A program made the translations under genes and the position numbers. The notes under the pieces were generated by a model that did not search any database, was not told the DNA's origin, and saw only the letters and a list, made by a program, of their open reading frames with translations. DNA of 64,000 nt from the NCBI RefSeq assembly GCF_000210075.1, contig NC_021017.1, positions 1,687,998 through 1,751,997 on the forward strand. Direction: 5' to 3'. Origin of the DNA: Bacteroides xylanisolvens XB1A (lineage in GTDB: Bacteria; Bacteroidota; Bacteroidia; Bacteroidales; Bacteroidaceae). Below, in pieces: positions 50,664 through 60,060 of the stretch. Every line of letters begins with the position of its first letter. The first letter of the stretch is position 1.

Positions 50664-51677
50664 TTAACGTTTCAAAAGTCCTATAAACTCGTCCACATCT
50701 TCCTCTGTTGTATCAAAAGAAGTTACCAAGCGGATTTCATCCTTCTCTTCGTTCCAGAAATAAAAGAAATAAGACTCCAGCATCCGGTCGATAACCGGGC
50801 GGGGCATAGTAAGGAATAGTTGGTTACTCTCGGCTTTTTGAGTAAAAGTGACTTCGGGCAGTTTCTCTAATTCCGCACGAAGTTTGGCAGCCATCGCATT
50901 GGCGTGGCTGGCATTCTTCAGCCAAAGGTCGCCGGTGAGGTATGCCGTAAACTGGCAAGAGAGGTAACGCATCTTCGAAGCGAGCTGGGCGGATTGCTTA
51001 CGGATGAAACGGGCTTCCGGTTGCAGGTCTTTATTAAATACAATCACGCACTCTCCCATCATCAGTCCGTTCTTCGTTCCGCCGAAACTAAGAATATCGA
51101 CTCCGCAATCCACCGTCAGTTCTTTAAGAGAAAGATTCAGGGCGGCACAGGCATTGGCTATTCTGGCTCCGTCCATGTGTACATACATACCATTCAGATG
51201 GGCAAAGTCAGTCAGGCGTTTCAACTCTTCGGGAGTGTAGATGGTGCCAAGTTCGGTACATTGGGAGATGTAGAGAGCTCTAGGTTGCGAATGGTGCTGG
51301 TCGCCGAAACCGTGCAGGTAAGGTTGCATCAATTTCGGGGTAAGTTTACCGTCGGGAGTAGCAATCGGGCGAATCTGACAACCTGTCATTTTCACAGGAG
51401 AGCCACACTCATCGACATAGATATGAGCAGTTTCCGCACAAAAGATAGAATGATACGGGCGGGTCATCAGTTGCAATGCTACCACATTGCTGCCTGTTCC
51501 GTTGAAAACAAACAAAGGGACACAGTTCGGGGTGAAGGTTTCTTTGATCTTCGCTACGGCTTCTTCTGTCCATTTGTCATCGCCATATCCTAAAGAATGG
51601 TCTATATTGGCCCGGTTCAAGGCTTCCATTACCAACGGATGCACACCGGAATTATTGTCAGAGGCAAAACTTCTCAT
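50664..51677 (-). CDS. ltaE: Low-specificity L-threonine aldolase
   Basis: 337 aa, PLP fold type I. The family opening MRSFASDNNSGVHPLVMEAL and HSLGYGDDKWTEEAV (with the conserved substrate-side His), the HMDGARIANACAAL block, and the Schiff-base Lys in DILSFGGTKNGLM (near 200) are present. It cleaves L-allo-/L-threonine to glycine and acetaldehyde in the cytosol. Single-gene unit. Confidence 0.93.
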   Translation of the reverse strand: MRSFASDNNSGVHPLVMEALNRANIDHSLGYGDDKWTEEAVAKIKETFTPNCVPLFVFNGTGSNVVALQLMTRPYHSIFCAETAHIYVDECGSPVKMTGCQIRPIATPDGKLTPKLMQPYLHGFGDQHHSQPRALYISQCTELGTIYTPEELKRLTDFAHLNGMYVHMDGARIANACAALNLSLKELTVDCGVDILSFGGTKNGLMMGECVIVFNKDLQPEARFIRKQSAQLASKMRYLSCQFTAYLTGDLWLKNASHANAMAAKLRAELEKLPEVTFTQKAESNQLFLTMPRPVIDRMLESYFFYFWNEEKDEIRLVTSFDTTEEDVDEFIGLLKR

Positions 51678-51773
51678 TGTTTCTTACATTTTAATTCGTG
51701 GTGCAAAGTAACAGAATTATTTCTGGAAATCAATTGAAAGGAAGATACATTAAAAGGAAAAAGGATAAAAACG

Positions 51774-51819
51774 AGAATCTCCGAAGGACTGACCGGGCTG
51801 TCATCCCTCCGGAGATTCT
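51774..51819 (-). terminator. Terminator after the winged-helix gene
   Basis: AGAATCTCCG (51774-51783) pairs with CGGAGATTCT (51810-51819); on the minus strand the hairpin is followed by TCGTTTTT. Confidence 0.65.
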
Positions 51820-51847
51820 GCTGTTTTCGTTAAAGTGCCAAATTCTT

Positions 51848-52066
51848 TTAGCCAATATAAACATTCACACAGAGATATACATAGAGTTCTTCATCACACT
51901 GATCGAACTCAATCTTGTTCTCTCTTGACAACCACCCTAAAGCGGCACCCAGCTCTTTATCTTTCAACCCGGATTTTCTCTTCAGAAGTCCGTAGCTCCA
52001 CTTTTCGTTATTGCTAAGCAGTTGCCAAACCTTACCGGCATTTACACCGATTTCATTTCTATTCAT
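51848..52066 (-). CDS. Small winged-helix protein (DUF2582 type)
   Basis: 72 aa. MNRNEIGVNAGKVWQLLSNN, then SYGLLKRKSGLKDKELGAAL and GWLSRENKIEF form a single winged-helix domain with the GALGWLARE-type wing of the DUF2582 family. No partner domain. Its role is unknown; it is a common single-gene unit in Bacteroides. Base usage is ordinary. Confidence 0.8.
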   Translation of the reverse strand: MNRNEIGVNAGKVWQLLSNNEKWSYGLLKRKSGLKDKELGAALGWLSRENKIEFDQCDEELYVYLCVNVYIG

Positions 52067-52302
52067 TTTTCTAGAGTAATTAAGAGGTTTAATACATTAG
52101 GTTAAGATTTCGCCTATAAAGATAACAAAAGGATATTGCATTTGTTTATACGTCTTTACTAAAAAGTTGTTACAGAATTATTTTTAACATAAAAGCGGTG
52201 ATGTGTCCCGACACAAAGGCGTTATTAGCATATGTTAAATTAGAACTTTTCCTTGCAGACATCTGTTATTACATAAAAATCAATCCTAAACCAATTACAG
52301 CT

Positions 52303-54042
52303 ATGGCAAAAAAAATAGCAGAACAACTGATAGATACTTTGGTTAAATCCGGAGTTGAACGTATTTACGCCGTAACAGGCGACAGTCTGAATGAGGTAAA
52401 CGAAGCAGTCAGAAAAAACGATCAAATAAAATGGATACATGTGCGCCATGAAGAGACAGGAGCGTATGCCGCTGCTGCAGAAGCACAACTGACCGGCCAT
52501 CCGGGATGCTGCGCGGGAAGTAGCGGACCGGGACACGTTCATCTTATCAACGGTTTGTATGACGCGCACCGTTCCGGGGCACCGGTAATCGCCATCGCTT
52601 CTACGATTCCTACCGGAGAATTCGGTACGGAGTATTTTCAGGAGACGAATACAATCAAACTTTTTAACGATTGCAGTTATTATAATGAAGTAGCCACTAC
52701 TCCCAGGCAATTTCCACGTATGCTCCAATCGGCCATACAAACGGCTGTCACCCGTAAAGGGGTGTCCGTCATCGGGCTACCGGGAGACTTGGCAAAGGCT
52801 TCTGCCGTCACTGTCGACTCGTCGGTCCGGAACTATCCTGCCCCACCGGAGGTTTGCCCGTCGGAAGAAGATTTGGCTCAATTGGCCGACTTGCTAAACA
52901 AACATACACGTATCACTCTTTTCTGCGGCATCGGTTGCCGGGGAGCTCACGAGGAAGTGATCGCGCTTTCCGAGAAGCTGAATGCTCCGGTGGTATATAC
53001 TTTCAAAGGAAAGATGGAGGTGCAATATGAGAATCCGTATGAAGTGGGTATGACGGGATTGTTGGGAATGCCTTCGGGATATTACAGTATGCATGAAGCT
53101 GAAGTACTTCTCATGCTCGGCACTGACTTTCCGTATTCTGCTTTCCTGCCGGATGACATCAAGATAGCCCAGATTGATATAAAGCCCGAACGTCTGGGAC
53201 GTCGTGCAAAGGTGGATATCGGACTTTGCGGAGACGTCAAACTTAGCATCCAGTCTTTATTGCGTATGCTGAATCCGAAAACGGATGATTCTTTCTTACT
53301 GAAACAACTCAAAAGATACGAGGGAGTAAAGAAGGATTTGGCCGCTTACACAGAAGATAAAGGGGACGTAAATAAGATTCATCCCGAATATGTGATGTCT
53401 GAAATAGACAAACTAAGTTCGGACGATGCTGTGTTTACGGTAGATACGGGAATGACTTGTGTATGGGGAGCACGTTATCTGCAAGCAACGGGCAAACGGC
53501 ACATGCTGGGTTCCTTCAATCATGGTTCGATGGCAAATGCGTTGCCGCAAGCTATCGGTGCCGCGTTGGCTTATCCGGATCGTCAGGTGGTTGCGCTTTG
53601 CGGAGATGGCGGATTATCGATGACTTTAGGAGACTTGGAAACCGTTGTACAATATAAGTTGCCGATTAAAATCATCGTATTCAACAACCGTTCATTGGGA
53701 ATGGTGAAGTTGGAAATGGAAGTAGACGGACTGCCGGACTGGCAAACGAACATGTTGAATCCTGACTTCGCCCAAGTGGCCGAAGCAATGGGAATGACCG
53801 GGTTTAATGTCAGTGATCCGGAAGAAGTGTTGACTACTTTATTGAATGCATTCGAGTTGGATGGTCCGGTACTTGTTAATATCATGACCGATCCGAACGC
53901 ACTGGCCATGCCTCCCAAAATAGAATTCGGGCAAATGGTGGGCTTTGCGCAGTCAATGTATAAGCTGTTAATCAACGGCCGTTCACAAGAAGTGATTGAT
54001 ACGATCAATTCTAACTTTAAACATATACGGGAGGTATTTTAA
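52303..54042 (+). CDS. poxB: Thiamine-diphosphate-dependent pyruvate oxidase/dehydrogenase (PoxB-like)
   Basis: 579 aa from ATG 52303 (MAKKIAEQLIDTLVKSGVER); earlier codons from 52198 lie in the leader. Three ThDP-enzyme domains: PYR (HEETGAYAAAAEAQLTGHPG with the activating Glu), FAD-binding middle domain (about 190-345), and PP domain with GDGGLSMTLGDLETVVQYKLP ... NN, the ThDP/Mg motif. The motifs YTFKGKMEVQYENPYEVGM and the acidic/aromatic tail resemble E. coli PoxB, which decarboxylates pyruvate to acetate and passes electrons to quinone. FAD-type oxidase versus acetolactate-type activity cannot be separated fully. Confidence 0.85.
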   Translation: MAKKIAEQLIDTLVKSGVERIYAVTGDSLNEVNEAVRKNDQIKWIHVRHEETGAYAAAAEAQLTGHPGCCAGSSGPGHVHLINGLYDAHRSGAPVIAIASTIPTGEFGTEYFQETNTIKLFNDCSYYNEVATTPRQFPRMLQSAIQTAVTRKGVSVIGLPGDLAKASAVTVDSSVRNYPAPPEVCPSEEDLAQLADLLNKHTRITLFCGIGCRGAHEEVIALSEKLNAPVVYTFKGKMEVQYENPYEVGMTGLLGMPSGYYSMHEAEVLLMLGTDFPYSAFLPDDIKIAQIDIKPERLGRRAKVDIGLCGDVKLSIQSLLRMLNPKTDDSFLLKQLKRYEGVKKDLAAYTEDKGDVNKIHPEYVMSEIDKLSSDDAVFTVDTGMTCVWGARYLQATGKRHMLGSFNHGSMANALPQAIGAALAYPDRQVVALCGDGGLSMTLGDLETVVQYKLPIKIIVFNNRSLGMVKLEMEVDGLPDWQTNMLNPDFAQVAEAMGMTGFNVSDPEEVLTTLLNAFELDGPVLVNIMTDPNALAMPPKIEFGQMVGFAQSMYKLLINGRSQEVIDTINSNFKHIREVF

Positions 54043-54077
54043 GTTATTCTATTTTTAATATTTTCATTATCTCTCTC

Positions 54078-54130
54078 AAAGTATGACTTGCTATTATTGT
54101 CTATTACAATAAGGTAAGTCATACCTTTTT
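54078..54130 (+). terminator. Terminator after the PoxB-like gene
   Basis: GTATGACTT (54081-54089) pairs with AAGTCATAC (54116-54124) around an inner TATTGT/ACAATA stem, followed by five Ts. Confidence 0.7.
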
Positions 54131-54166
54131 ATAGTCTATCTTGAGGTGATAATCATTTTATTTTCT

Positions 54167-54174
54167 TATGTTTG
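54167..54174 (+). promoter_or_regulatory. -7 box of the DUF2157 operon
   Basis: TATGTTTG, perfect TAnnTTTG match, 24 nt before the ATG at 54198. Confidence 0.55.
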
Positions 54175-54197
54175 TAATCATCAAAAAGTAAAAACAC

Positions 54198-55115
54198 ATG
54201 GAAAAGACCGACTCTTCGCCTTTATCCCGACAAGCACTGTACGCTGATAAAAAACAATGGAATCAATTCCTTTCTGTTTTTTTATTGGCAGTGGGCGTTG
54301 GTTTTACAGTGGCAGGCATTATCTTCTTTTTTGCCTACAACTGGGATGAATTACCTAAATTTGCAAAGTTAGGAATAGTAGAGGTGTTATTAATAGCTTC
54401 TGTCCTGCTCGTTACATTCACCCGTTGGAATAAGCTCGTCAAACAGATTCTTCTGACCGGCGCTACGTTCCTGATAGGTACGCTTTTCGCTGTCTTCGGA
54501 CAAATCTACCAAACGGGAGCCGATGCTTACGATCTTTTTCTGGGATGGACTCTTTTCACCATTCTCTGGGCGGTTGCTACCCGTTTCGCTCCGTTGTGGC
54601 TGACGTTCATCGGATTACTTTGCACTACGATATGGTTGTACAATATACAGATAGCTAATACCAACTCTTGGGAAATGACTTTGTTGGCCAATGCAGTAAC
54701 CTGGATATGCGCCTTGGCAACGATCATCACGGAATGGATGAGCACAAAAGGTCATTTGGACAGAAACAATCGTTGGTTTGTCAGTCTTCTTTCACTGGCT
54801 ACTATTCTACACACCAGTTTTCTGTTAATGATGGCAATCTGCGAAGAGAGCGCCATATTGTCTGTTCCCCTCATAAGCACTGTCCTTCTATTTTCTGCGG
54901 AACTTTGGTATGGATGGAAAGTAAAAAGCTTGTTCTATCTGGCTATCATTCCATTTGCCGCATTAATGATTCTATTGACTACATTCATATCACAAAGCAA
55001 TCTTAGGGATGTTCAGATATTCTTCTACGGAGGAGTTATTGTCATCACCGGAACAACTTTGCTCATTTACATCATTCTTCATCTAAAAAAGCAGTGGTAT
55101 GGCACAGAAGCATAA
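54198..55115 (+). CDS. DUF2157 membrane protein
   Basis: 305 aa. Cytosolic head of about 30 residues (SRQALYADKKQWNQF), then about eight membrane helices with the family feature AYNWDELPKFAKLGIVEVLL and FGQIYQTGADAYDLFLGWTL. It is the first gene of the common trio DUF2157-DUF4401-GDYXXLXY, which is found as an operon in many bacteria; the biochemical function is unknown. Overlaps the next gene by 17 nt. Confidence 0.88.
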   Translation: MEKTDSSPLSRQALYADKKQWNQFLSVFLLAVGVGFTVAGIIFFFAYNWDELPKFAKLGIVEVLLIASVLLVTFTRWNKLVKQILLTGATFLIGTLFAVFGQIYQTGADAYDLFLGWTLFTILWAVATRFAPLWLTFIGLLCTTIWLYNIQIANTNSWEMTLLANAVTWICALATIITEWMSTKGHLDRNNRWFVSLLSLATILHTSFLLMMAICEESAILSVPLISTVLLFSAELWYGWKVKSLFYLAIIPFAALMILLTTFISQSNLRDVQIFFYGGVIVITGTTLLIYIILHLKKQWYGTEA

Positions 55116-56073
55116 CCTCACTATTCAAGTCGTATCCATTATCGGGGGAATCCTGACGGCTATTTTCTTTTTGGGATTTCTGGCACTTGCCAGAATCCTC
55201 CGCTCCGATATTTCTTGCTTGATTGCCGGAAGTATATTAATTCTCACTACGCTAACAATCAGCCGCATGGTAGTCCGGTCTTTTCTGGATGCAATGAACA
55301 TCACTTTATACATAGCCGGATGTGTATTGATTGGCTTCGGTATAAATGCCAGCATTAATCTCCTCTTCATTACACTTATGGGAATCAGTATTCTCACATT
55401 CTTATTATCAAGAGGATTTATTCTCCCCTTTCTTTCAGTCATTCTGTTTAATATATCTTTCTTCGGAGAAGCTGCCCATGTCTTTTCTTCGTTTTATCCC
55501 TTGCAAATAGCCGTAGTCCCTATCCTTGGAGTATTTCTATTTACCAACATCTTTGAAAACAAGTTGTTTGAGTGTATAGGAACAGAGAATTACCTTTCCA
55601 AATACAAATCATTTCATTTCGGATTATTCGTATCCGGTATCGTCTCACTGGGAGGATTATCAATCAATTACATGATATCAGAAACAAATAGTTGGCTTGT
55701 GTCCTGCATACTGTCTGTTTGTATATGGATCGGAATTCTTATCATGGTTCAACGAATCATGCAGGTCATGAAAGTGGATCATCCGGTGAATCAGGTTGGT
55801 ATCTACATTCTTTGTATTGTTATCTGTCTGCCTACCGTGTTTGCTCCTTATTTATCCGGTAGTTTGTTACTGATTTTAATATGTTTCCATTATGGTTACA
55901 AAGCGGAGTGTGCTGCCTCGCTCCTTCTCTTTATCTATGCTGTTTCCAAATATTATTATGATTTGAATTTGAGCCTGCTTACCAAATCCATAACGCTTTT
56001 CTTCATCGGAATTGCATGTATTACAGCCTGGTATTTCTTCACTCAAAAAAGAACAAGACATGAAAAAGTATAG
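55099..56073 (+). CDS. DUF4401 membrane protein
   Basis: 324 aa. About ten membrane helices with few charges; starts LTIQVVSIIGGILTAIFFLG. The order behind DUF2157 and before the GDYXXLXY protein, with overlaps on both sides (17 and 14 nt), identifies it. Ends in a short basic tail (FTQKRTRHEKV). Function unknown. Confidence 0.85.
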   Translation: MAQKHNLTIQVVSIIGGILTAIFFLGFLALARILRSDISCLIAGSILILTTLTISRMVVRSFLDAMNITLYIAGCVLIGFGINASINLLFITLMGISILTFLLSRGFILPFLSVILFNISFFGEAAHVFSSFYPLQIAVVPILGVFLFTNIFENKLFECIGTENYLSKYKSFHFGLFVSGIVSLGGLSINYMISETNSWLVSCILSVCIWIGILIMVQRIMQVMKVDHPVNQVGIYILCIVICLPTVFAPYLSGSLLLILICFHYGYKAECAASLLLFIYAVSKYYYDLNLSLLTKSITLFFIGIACITAWYFFTQKRTRHEKV

Positions 56074-56557
56074 CCGAATATTGATTATCGTAAACCTGAT
56101 ACTGCTATTGGGGTATTTCAACTGGTCGGTTTATCAGAAAGAGCAAACCTTGAAAGACGGACAGTTGGTTTTGTTGCAGCTAGCCCCCGTCGATCCCCGC
56201 TCTCTTATGCAAGGAGACTATATGAGACTTAACTACAAGGAAGCCTCATCAAATCTGCCAGATGAGCAAACCGACACACGCGGTTATGCCATACTCCGAA
56301 CGGACAGTAATCAGGTAGGAGAAATTGTACGATTACAAAACACGTTGGAACCTGTAAACGACAATGAGCTAGTCATCAGATATAAAATAATAAATAGACG
56401 CCTCTTCCTCGGCGCCGAATCTTTCTTCTTTGAAGAAGGACAGGATACTCTTTATCAAAAAGCCGTATATGGCGGACTGAAAGTAGATGATAAAGGGCAA
56501 AGCTTATTCGTGGGATTGTATGATGAGGACTTTCATCTTATTCAATCCGATAAATAA
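56060..56557 (+). CDS. GDYXXLXY-domain protein
   Basis: 165 aa from ATG 56060 (MKKYSRILIIVNL), within the end of the previous gene. One N-terminal membrane helix (7-26), then an exported domain with the signature MQGDYMRLNY (about 50-60), and a C-terminal beta-rich part (GAESFFFEEGQDTLYQKAVYG). Together with the two polytopic proteins it forms an inner-membrane complex of unknown role. A strong terminator follows. Confidence 0.9.
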   Translation: MKKYSRILIIVNLILLLGYFNWSVYQKEQTLKDGQLVLLQLAPVDPRSLMQGDYMRLNYKEASSNLPDEQTDTRGYAILRTDSNQVGEIVRLQNTLEPVNDNELVIRYKIINRRLFLGAESFFFEEGQDTLYQKAVYGGLKVDDKGQSLFVGLYDEDFHLIQSDK

Positions 56558-56567
56558 AGACTAATAA

Positions 56568-56600
56568 GAAAACCCGGACTTTCGCAAGCCCGGGTTTTCT
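56568..56600 (+). terminator. Terminator after the GDYXXLXY gene
   Basis: GAAAACCCGG (56568-56577) pairs with CCGGGTTTTC (56590-56599), inner CTT/AAG pairing. Symmetric, so it may work on both strands. Confidence 0.8.
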
Positions 56601-56613
56601 ATATTCTCAAAAC

Positions 56614-56822
56614 GTCTCCTTAATCTATAGGGAAATAAGGGACTAGCAAATTGGTTTCTAGTGCAAATAAGGAGACATTATGAAATAAAGAAAAGGGATA
56701 CCTGTGGGAAATAAGGGAGGTATCCCTTTCTATAAGAAGAACAGAATTGGAAGGATTGACTTTCACAAGCCAAATCCTTCACTCTGTTTCTTCTCGGCGT
56801 ATTCTTCACACAAGGTGAAGAA
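56614..56822. repeat. Tract of four inverted repeats and three GGAAATAAGG-like units
   Basis: Four stems follow each other: GTCTCCTTA/TAAGGAGAC (56614-56622, 56668-56676), AAAGGGATACCT/AGGTATCCCTTT (56692-56703, 56718-56729), GAAGGATT/AATCCTTC (56750-56757, 56773-56780) and TTCTTCAC/GTGAAGAA (56802-56809, 56815-56822). GGGAAATAAGG-type units occur at about 56630, 56664 and 56707. No open frame. It lies just past the 3' end of the lipoprotein gene (minus strand); the second stem could be its terminator (followed by TTTTCTTT on the minus strand). Confidence 0.6.
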
Positions 56823-56843
56823 GGGTTTTCTTTTTATAGTTAC

Positions 56844-59696
56844 TTAGTTAGCTCCATCAGCTTTCATTACTATCGGACATTTAACTTCTGTAACAGCTCC
56901 CCATGTATCTGTAATCTTCACTAAGGCATAACCTTCAACTTTAGATGCAATGGATAGGGTAGTAGCTTTCAATTGTACAGTTAATTCACCTTCAAACGCA
57001 ACGGGAGTAGAAGTTGCCCCGGCTATTTCAGCATATTTGGCAATCTCTGAACTTAGTTCTATAGTAACATCTGTAACTCTACTATCTCTACTTGTCTTAG
57101 CAATTGTTACGGCAACGTCTTTTACATCTTTAACAGTAAAATCAGCAGGTTTAATCTTGAATAATTTTTCAGATTCCTTTATTGACAATACTTTAGCTTT
57201 ACTAGCAGCAATATCAGGATGTGAACCTTCTTTGATTGCAGATCTTACAGTTAAGTTAAACTCTTTAGAAATTGTAGCCAAACGTTTATTTCCAAACGGC
57301 TGGTATGCAATGGTCATACGACGCGTTGAATATACACCATCATTCTTAGTTGATTTGTACAACGGAACTGCAATTACAGAGTTTGTTTTGTTAACTAACC
57401 AATTTGCACCCATTTCCGGATTATCATCAGTACCAAAGTTAGGAGCTTTCTCATCAAAAGATATATGTCCCTTATCTTCAGCGCTCATTTCATCAAAGAG
57501 TGCATACAAGTCTTGATTTACAACTGCATTAGATTTACCAGGGGTACCATAAGCAATAGCAGTTTCAGAACTTGTGAAATAAGCACTTAACGGTGTAAAT
57601 GCAAATATACCTGCATTCTTAACTTCCACTTTCACATTTACCTTCTTAATTACTTCATCTCCCAATGTTGGTTGATAGTCCGGATTAATAATTTCCAAAA
57701 CAGCATTATGCATTACAGCTGCAACCATAGTCGGATTAAATTGGAAGGCAATCTTATATCCTGTAACTTTACCTTTATTATCTGTTATAGTAACAGGTTG
57801 CGCACCAACAAGATCAATAGAACCACTTTCATAAGCATACTCATTGCCATTAACAGAAATCTTATCTCCAGCAGCAAATCCAATGCTCTTCAATCTTACA
57901 GTAGGTTTCTTCTTGCCAGTAAACTCTTTGTTCAGAATAGCGAATAAATCATCGGTTGAGTTAACAACAAGATCAGAGGTATTATTTGAAGGATCTGTGG
58001 CATCTGCACCCTTAGTCAGATTCCAAACAACAGCATCAGCGATAGTAATATCAGCACCCGTGTCATAAGTAAAGTTCACTGTAAAGGTTTTAGCATTACC
58101 TCCTTCAACTTTTGTACCGTCTGTTTTCAAGTAATTAACTTTCACTTCAATAGTACCTTGTTTTGTAGGTGAGGAAATAGTATTTGTAGCTTCGTCAAAT
58201 ACAGCACCAATAGCTTCCAAATCAGCTTTTTCAATAGAATAATAATGAGCTGCAACTTTGGACAATTCAGCAGCAAACAATTCATCAAGTTTTGCAGATG
58301 ATGTATAAACCACATCTACTTCTTTATTAGTAATATCCAAAGCCTCATTTTTAGCAATAACCTTCACATCATAATTTGATATGATGTTATTTCCCCAAGC
58401 ATCTTTAGCACGTAAAGCATAAGCTATCGCTTTATTATTCAAGTTATTATCGGCTGCTTTATCAGCAATCAAAGAAACTGTAAGATCATAAATTCCCTGA
58501 TTCCATTTCTTTTCGCCATCCGCACGGGTGGTTAAAGGATTTTCAGAAAGATTCTTTTCTTTTGATAGAACTGTATAACAAACCTCCCCATGAGAATTAA
58601 TCAATTCAACAGGATATTCAGAGAAGTCAACACTAACCGGATTGATTAATGCATGCATTACAGAGCTATTTGCACCAACTAAAGTAGTAGCTTTTTCTGT
58701 AGAACCATAAGTTACATTATGGAACTTAACAGTAGTACCTTTAGCCAATATACCATAATACATTGTTACCTCACTCATACCTTCACTAATTTTTCCATCA
58801 GCAATTGACACAACAGTCATGCTTGACAATTTATCAGCTGTTGGCAATATAATAGTTTTATCAGTATAAGTTCCATCTTCATTGAGTGCACCGACATGAA
58901 GTTCCCATGCTGGTCTGTCCGCTGCTTCAACAACATATACACTTGTTTGGGCATAATCTCCACGTACTAATTTGCCCTTAGTTCCATCTTCATTTACAGC
59001 ATTGATATCCCAATAACACCAATAACCATCTTCGTCAATGAAAGGAGATACTCCGTCTGTACCTGCAGCCTGAGAACCTTTTACAAATTTGCCGGCGGCA
59101 TCATCATAATAATACCAGTATCCATCTTCAATATAAGGAGACTTGCCATTTGTTCCTTCCGTGACTTCGCCGCGGTCGCCTTGTGCTTTATCTCCTTTTA
59201 CGAAACCGCCCTTTCCATCATTAGCCTTATCATCCCAAAAATACCAATAGCCTTTATCACCATTAGTTCCATCCGCGATGTAAGGTGAATGTCCGTCTGT
59301 GGCTTTTGCATACCATCCGGTACCTTTTTTATCAATCAACCATTCTCCGGTCTCCGGATCAATAGTCACTTTCGATCCCGGAGTTCCCTGTCCACCAGCT
59401 ACTCCCGGAGCACCTGTATCACCCTTGTCACCCTTATCACCTTTAGCACCATTTATGATACTATAAGATTTTCCATCGTTAAATGTTACCTTGAATCCAC
59501 CAGTAACAGGTTCTACACTCTTCACCCAATTACCAGCATCTACAAATTTCTGCAGATCAGCGATGCTAGCCTTATTAGCATCAATCTGTGTTTGCAGATT
59601 GTCAATGTCATCATCGTAGTCTTTACAGCCTACATAGGTGACAGTAGAAAGTGCCAGCGCCCCGAAGAACATCACTTTTACAAATTTTCTTTTCAT
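56844..59696 (-). CDS. Large phase-variable lipoprotein with collagen-like and tandem repeats
   Basis: 950 aa. Lipoprotein signal with YVGC (Cys24), a short coiled coil (29-52), a collagen-like Gly-X-X run at 83-107 (GAKGDKGDKGDTGAPG...), then three ~40-residue repeats of the form G-x-SPYI-x-DG ... YWYYWD ... GKFVKGD (about 135-172, 184-210, 214-249), and a large beta-rich C-terminal part (about 260-950) that probably forms several Ig/sandwich-like domains. No catalytic domain was recognised. It looks like a surface-exposed adhesin or scaffold. It lies behind the invertible promoter at 59760-60060 and the recombinase gene, so it is likely phase-variable. Not the same as a SusC-type switch gene; start ATG at 59696. 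Confidence 0.8.
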   Translation of the reverse strand: MKRKFVKVMFFGALALSTVTYVGCKDYDDDIDNLQTQIDANKASIADLQKFVDAGNWVKSVEPVTGGFKVTFNDGKSYSIINGAKGDKGDKGDTGAPGVAGGQGTPGSKVTIDPETGEWLIDKKGTGWYAKATDGHSPYIADGTNGDKGYWYFWDDKANDGKGGFVKGDKAQGDRGEVTEGTNGKSPYIEDGYWYYYDDAAGKFVKGSQAAGTDGVSPFIDEDGYWCYWDINAVNEDGTKGKLVRGDYAQTSVYVVEAADRPAWELHVGALNEDGTYTDKTIILPTADKLSSMTVVSIADGKISEGMSEVTMYYGILAKGTTVKFHNVTYGSTEKATTLVGANSSVMHALINPVSVDFSEYPVELINSHGEVCYTVLSKEKNLSENPLTTRADGEKKWNQGIYDLTVSLIADKAADNNLNNKAIAYALRAKDAWGNNIISNYDVKVIAKNEALDITNKEVDVVYTSSAKLDELFAAELSKVAAHYYSIEKADLEAIGAVFDEATNTISSPTKQGTIEVKVNYLKTDGTKVEGGNAKTFTVNFTYDTGADITIADAVVWNLTKGADATDPSNNTSDLVVNSTDDLFAILNKEFTGKKKPTVRLKSIGFAAGDKISVNGNEYAYESGSIDLVGAQPVTITDNKGKVTGYKIAFQFNPTMVAAVMHNAVLEIINPDYQPTLGDEVIKKVNVKVEVKNAGIFAFTPLSAYFTSSETAIAYGTPGKSNAVVNQDLYALFDEMSAEDKGHISFDEKAPNFGTDDNPEMGANWLVNKTNSVIAVPLYKSTKNDGVYSTRRMTIAYQPFGNKRLATISKEFNLTVRSAIKEGSHPDIAASKAKVLSIKESEKLFKIKPADFTVKDVKDVAVTIAKTSRDSRVTDVTIELSSEIAKYAEIAGATSTPVAFEGELTVQLKATTLSIASKVEGYALVKITDTWGAVTEVKCPIVMKADGAN

Positions 59697-59757
59697 AACT
59701 ACTTAAAAATTACATTAATAATATATGATTAAACACTAAGTTTCAATAATAGCATGC

Positions 59758-59778
59758 CCGTTACTTTGTAGGTAACGG
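59758..59778. repeat. Left inverted repeat, recombination site
   Basis: CCGTTACTTTGTAGGTAACGG: 7-bp arms CCGTTAC and GTAACGG around a 7-nt core TTTGTAG. The form GTTAC-N7-GTAAC is the one I remember for Bacteroides tyrosine-recombinase invertible regions. The last 19 bases are shared with the right copy. Confidence 0.85.
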
Positions 59779-60060
59779 AAGAACCTTTGTCCTGCTCTTC
59801 GGGAGTAGTCAATACTGAAAAACGATACGATATGCTACGAAACTTTTTTACCCCTGCTTTTGAAAGCAAGTAGCGGGGAGGGGAAATCTTGTGCAAAATT
59901 TAGAAGTTAACAAAGCCCTAATACAAAGAATCCGCGTGTTTTATCTGTCCTATTCCTTTTTTGAGTGGTTTATTAGAAAAAATGTATGATTTCGTTTGGT
60001 TGTTTTAAGAAATATGCTCATATTTGCACCGGTATTTATTCCCGTTACCTACAAAGTAAC
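59760..60060. promoter_or_regulatory. Invertible promoter segment (phase switch)
   Basis: Bounded by perfect 19-bp inverted repeats (59760-59778, 60042-60060). A promoter-like unit on the plus strand, TTTG (59995-59998), 20-nt spacer, CATATTTG (60019-60026; one mismatch to TAnnTTTG), points right, away from the lipoprotein gene and into the end of the recombinase gene. After inversion it would lie at 59822-59794 on the minus strand, start near 59787 and give a leader of about 90 nt to the ATG at 59696. On the minus strand a weaker unit (TTTG at 59924-59927, AAATTTTG at 59894-59901, 22-nt spacer) could also act in the present orientation. An internal hairpin TGCTTT-TG-AAAGCA lies near 59852-59866. 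Confidence 0.75.

Noticed and set aside
52198..52302. Upstream extension of the PoxB-like protein
   Set aside because: 35 residues without similarity to the family; MAKKIAEQL at 52303 is the natural start.
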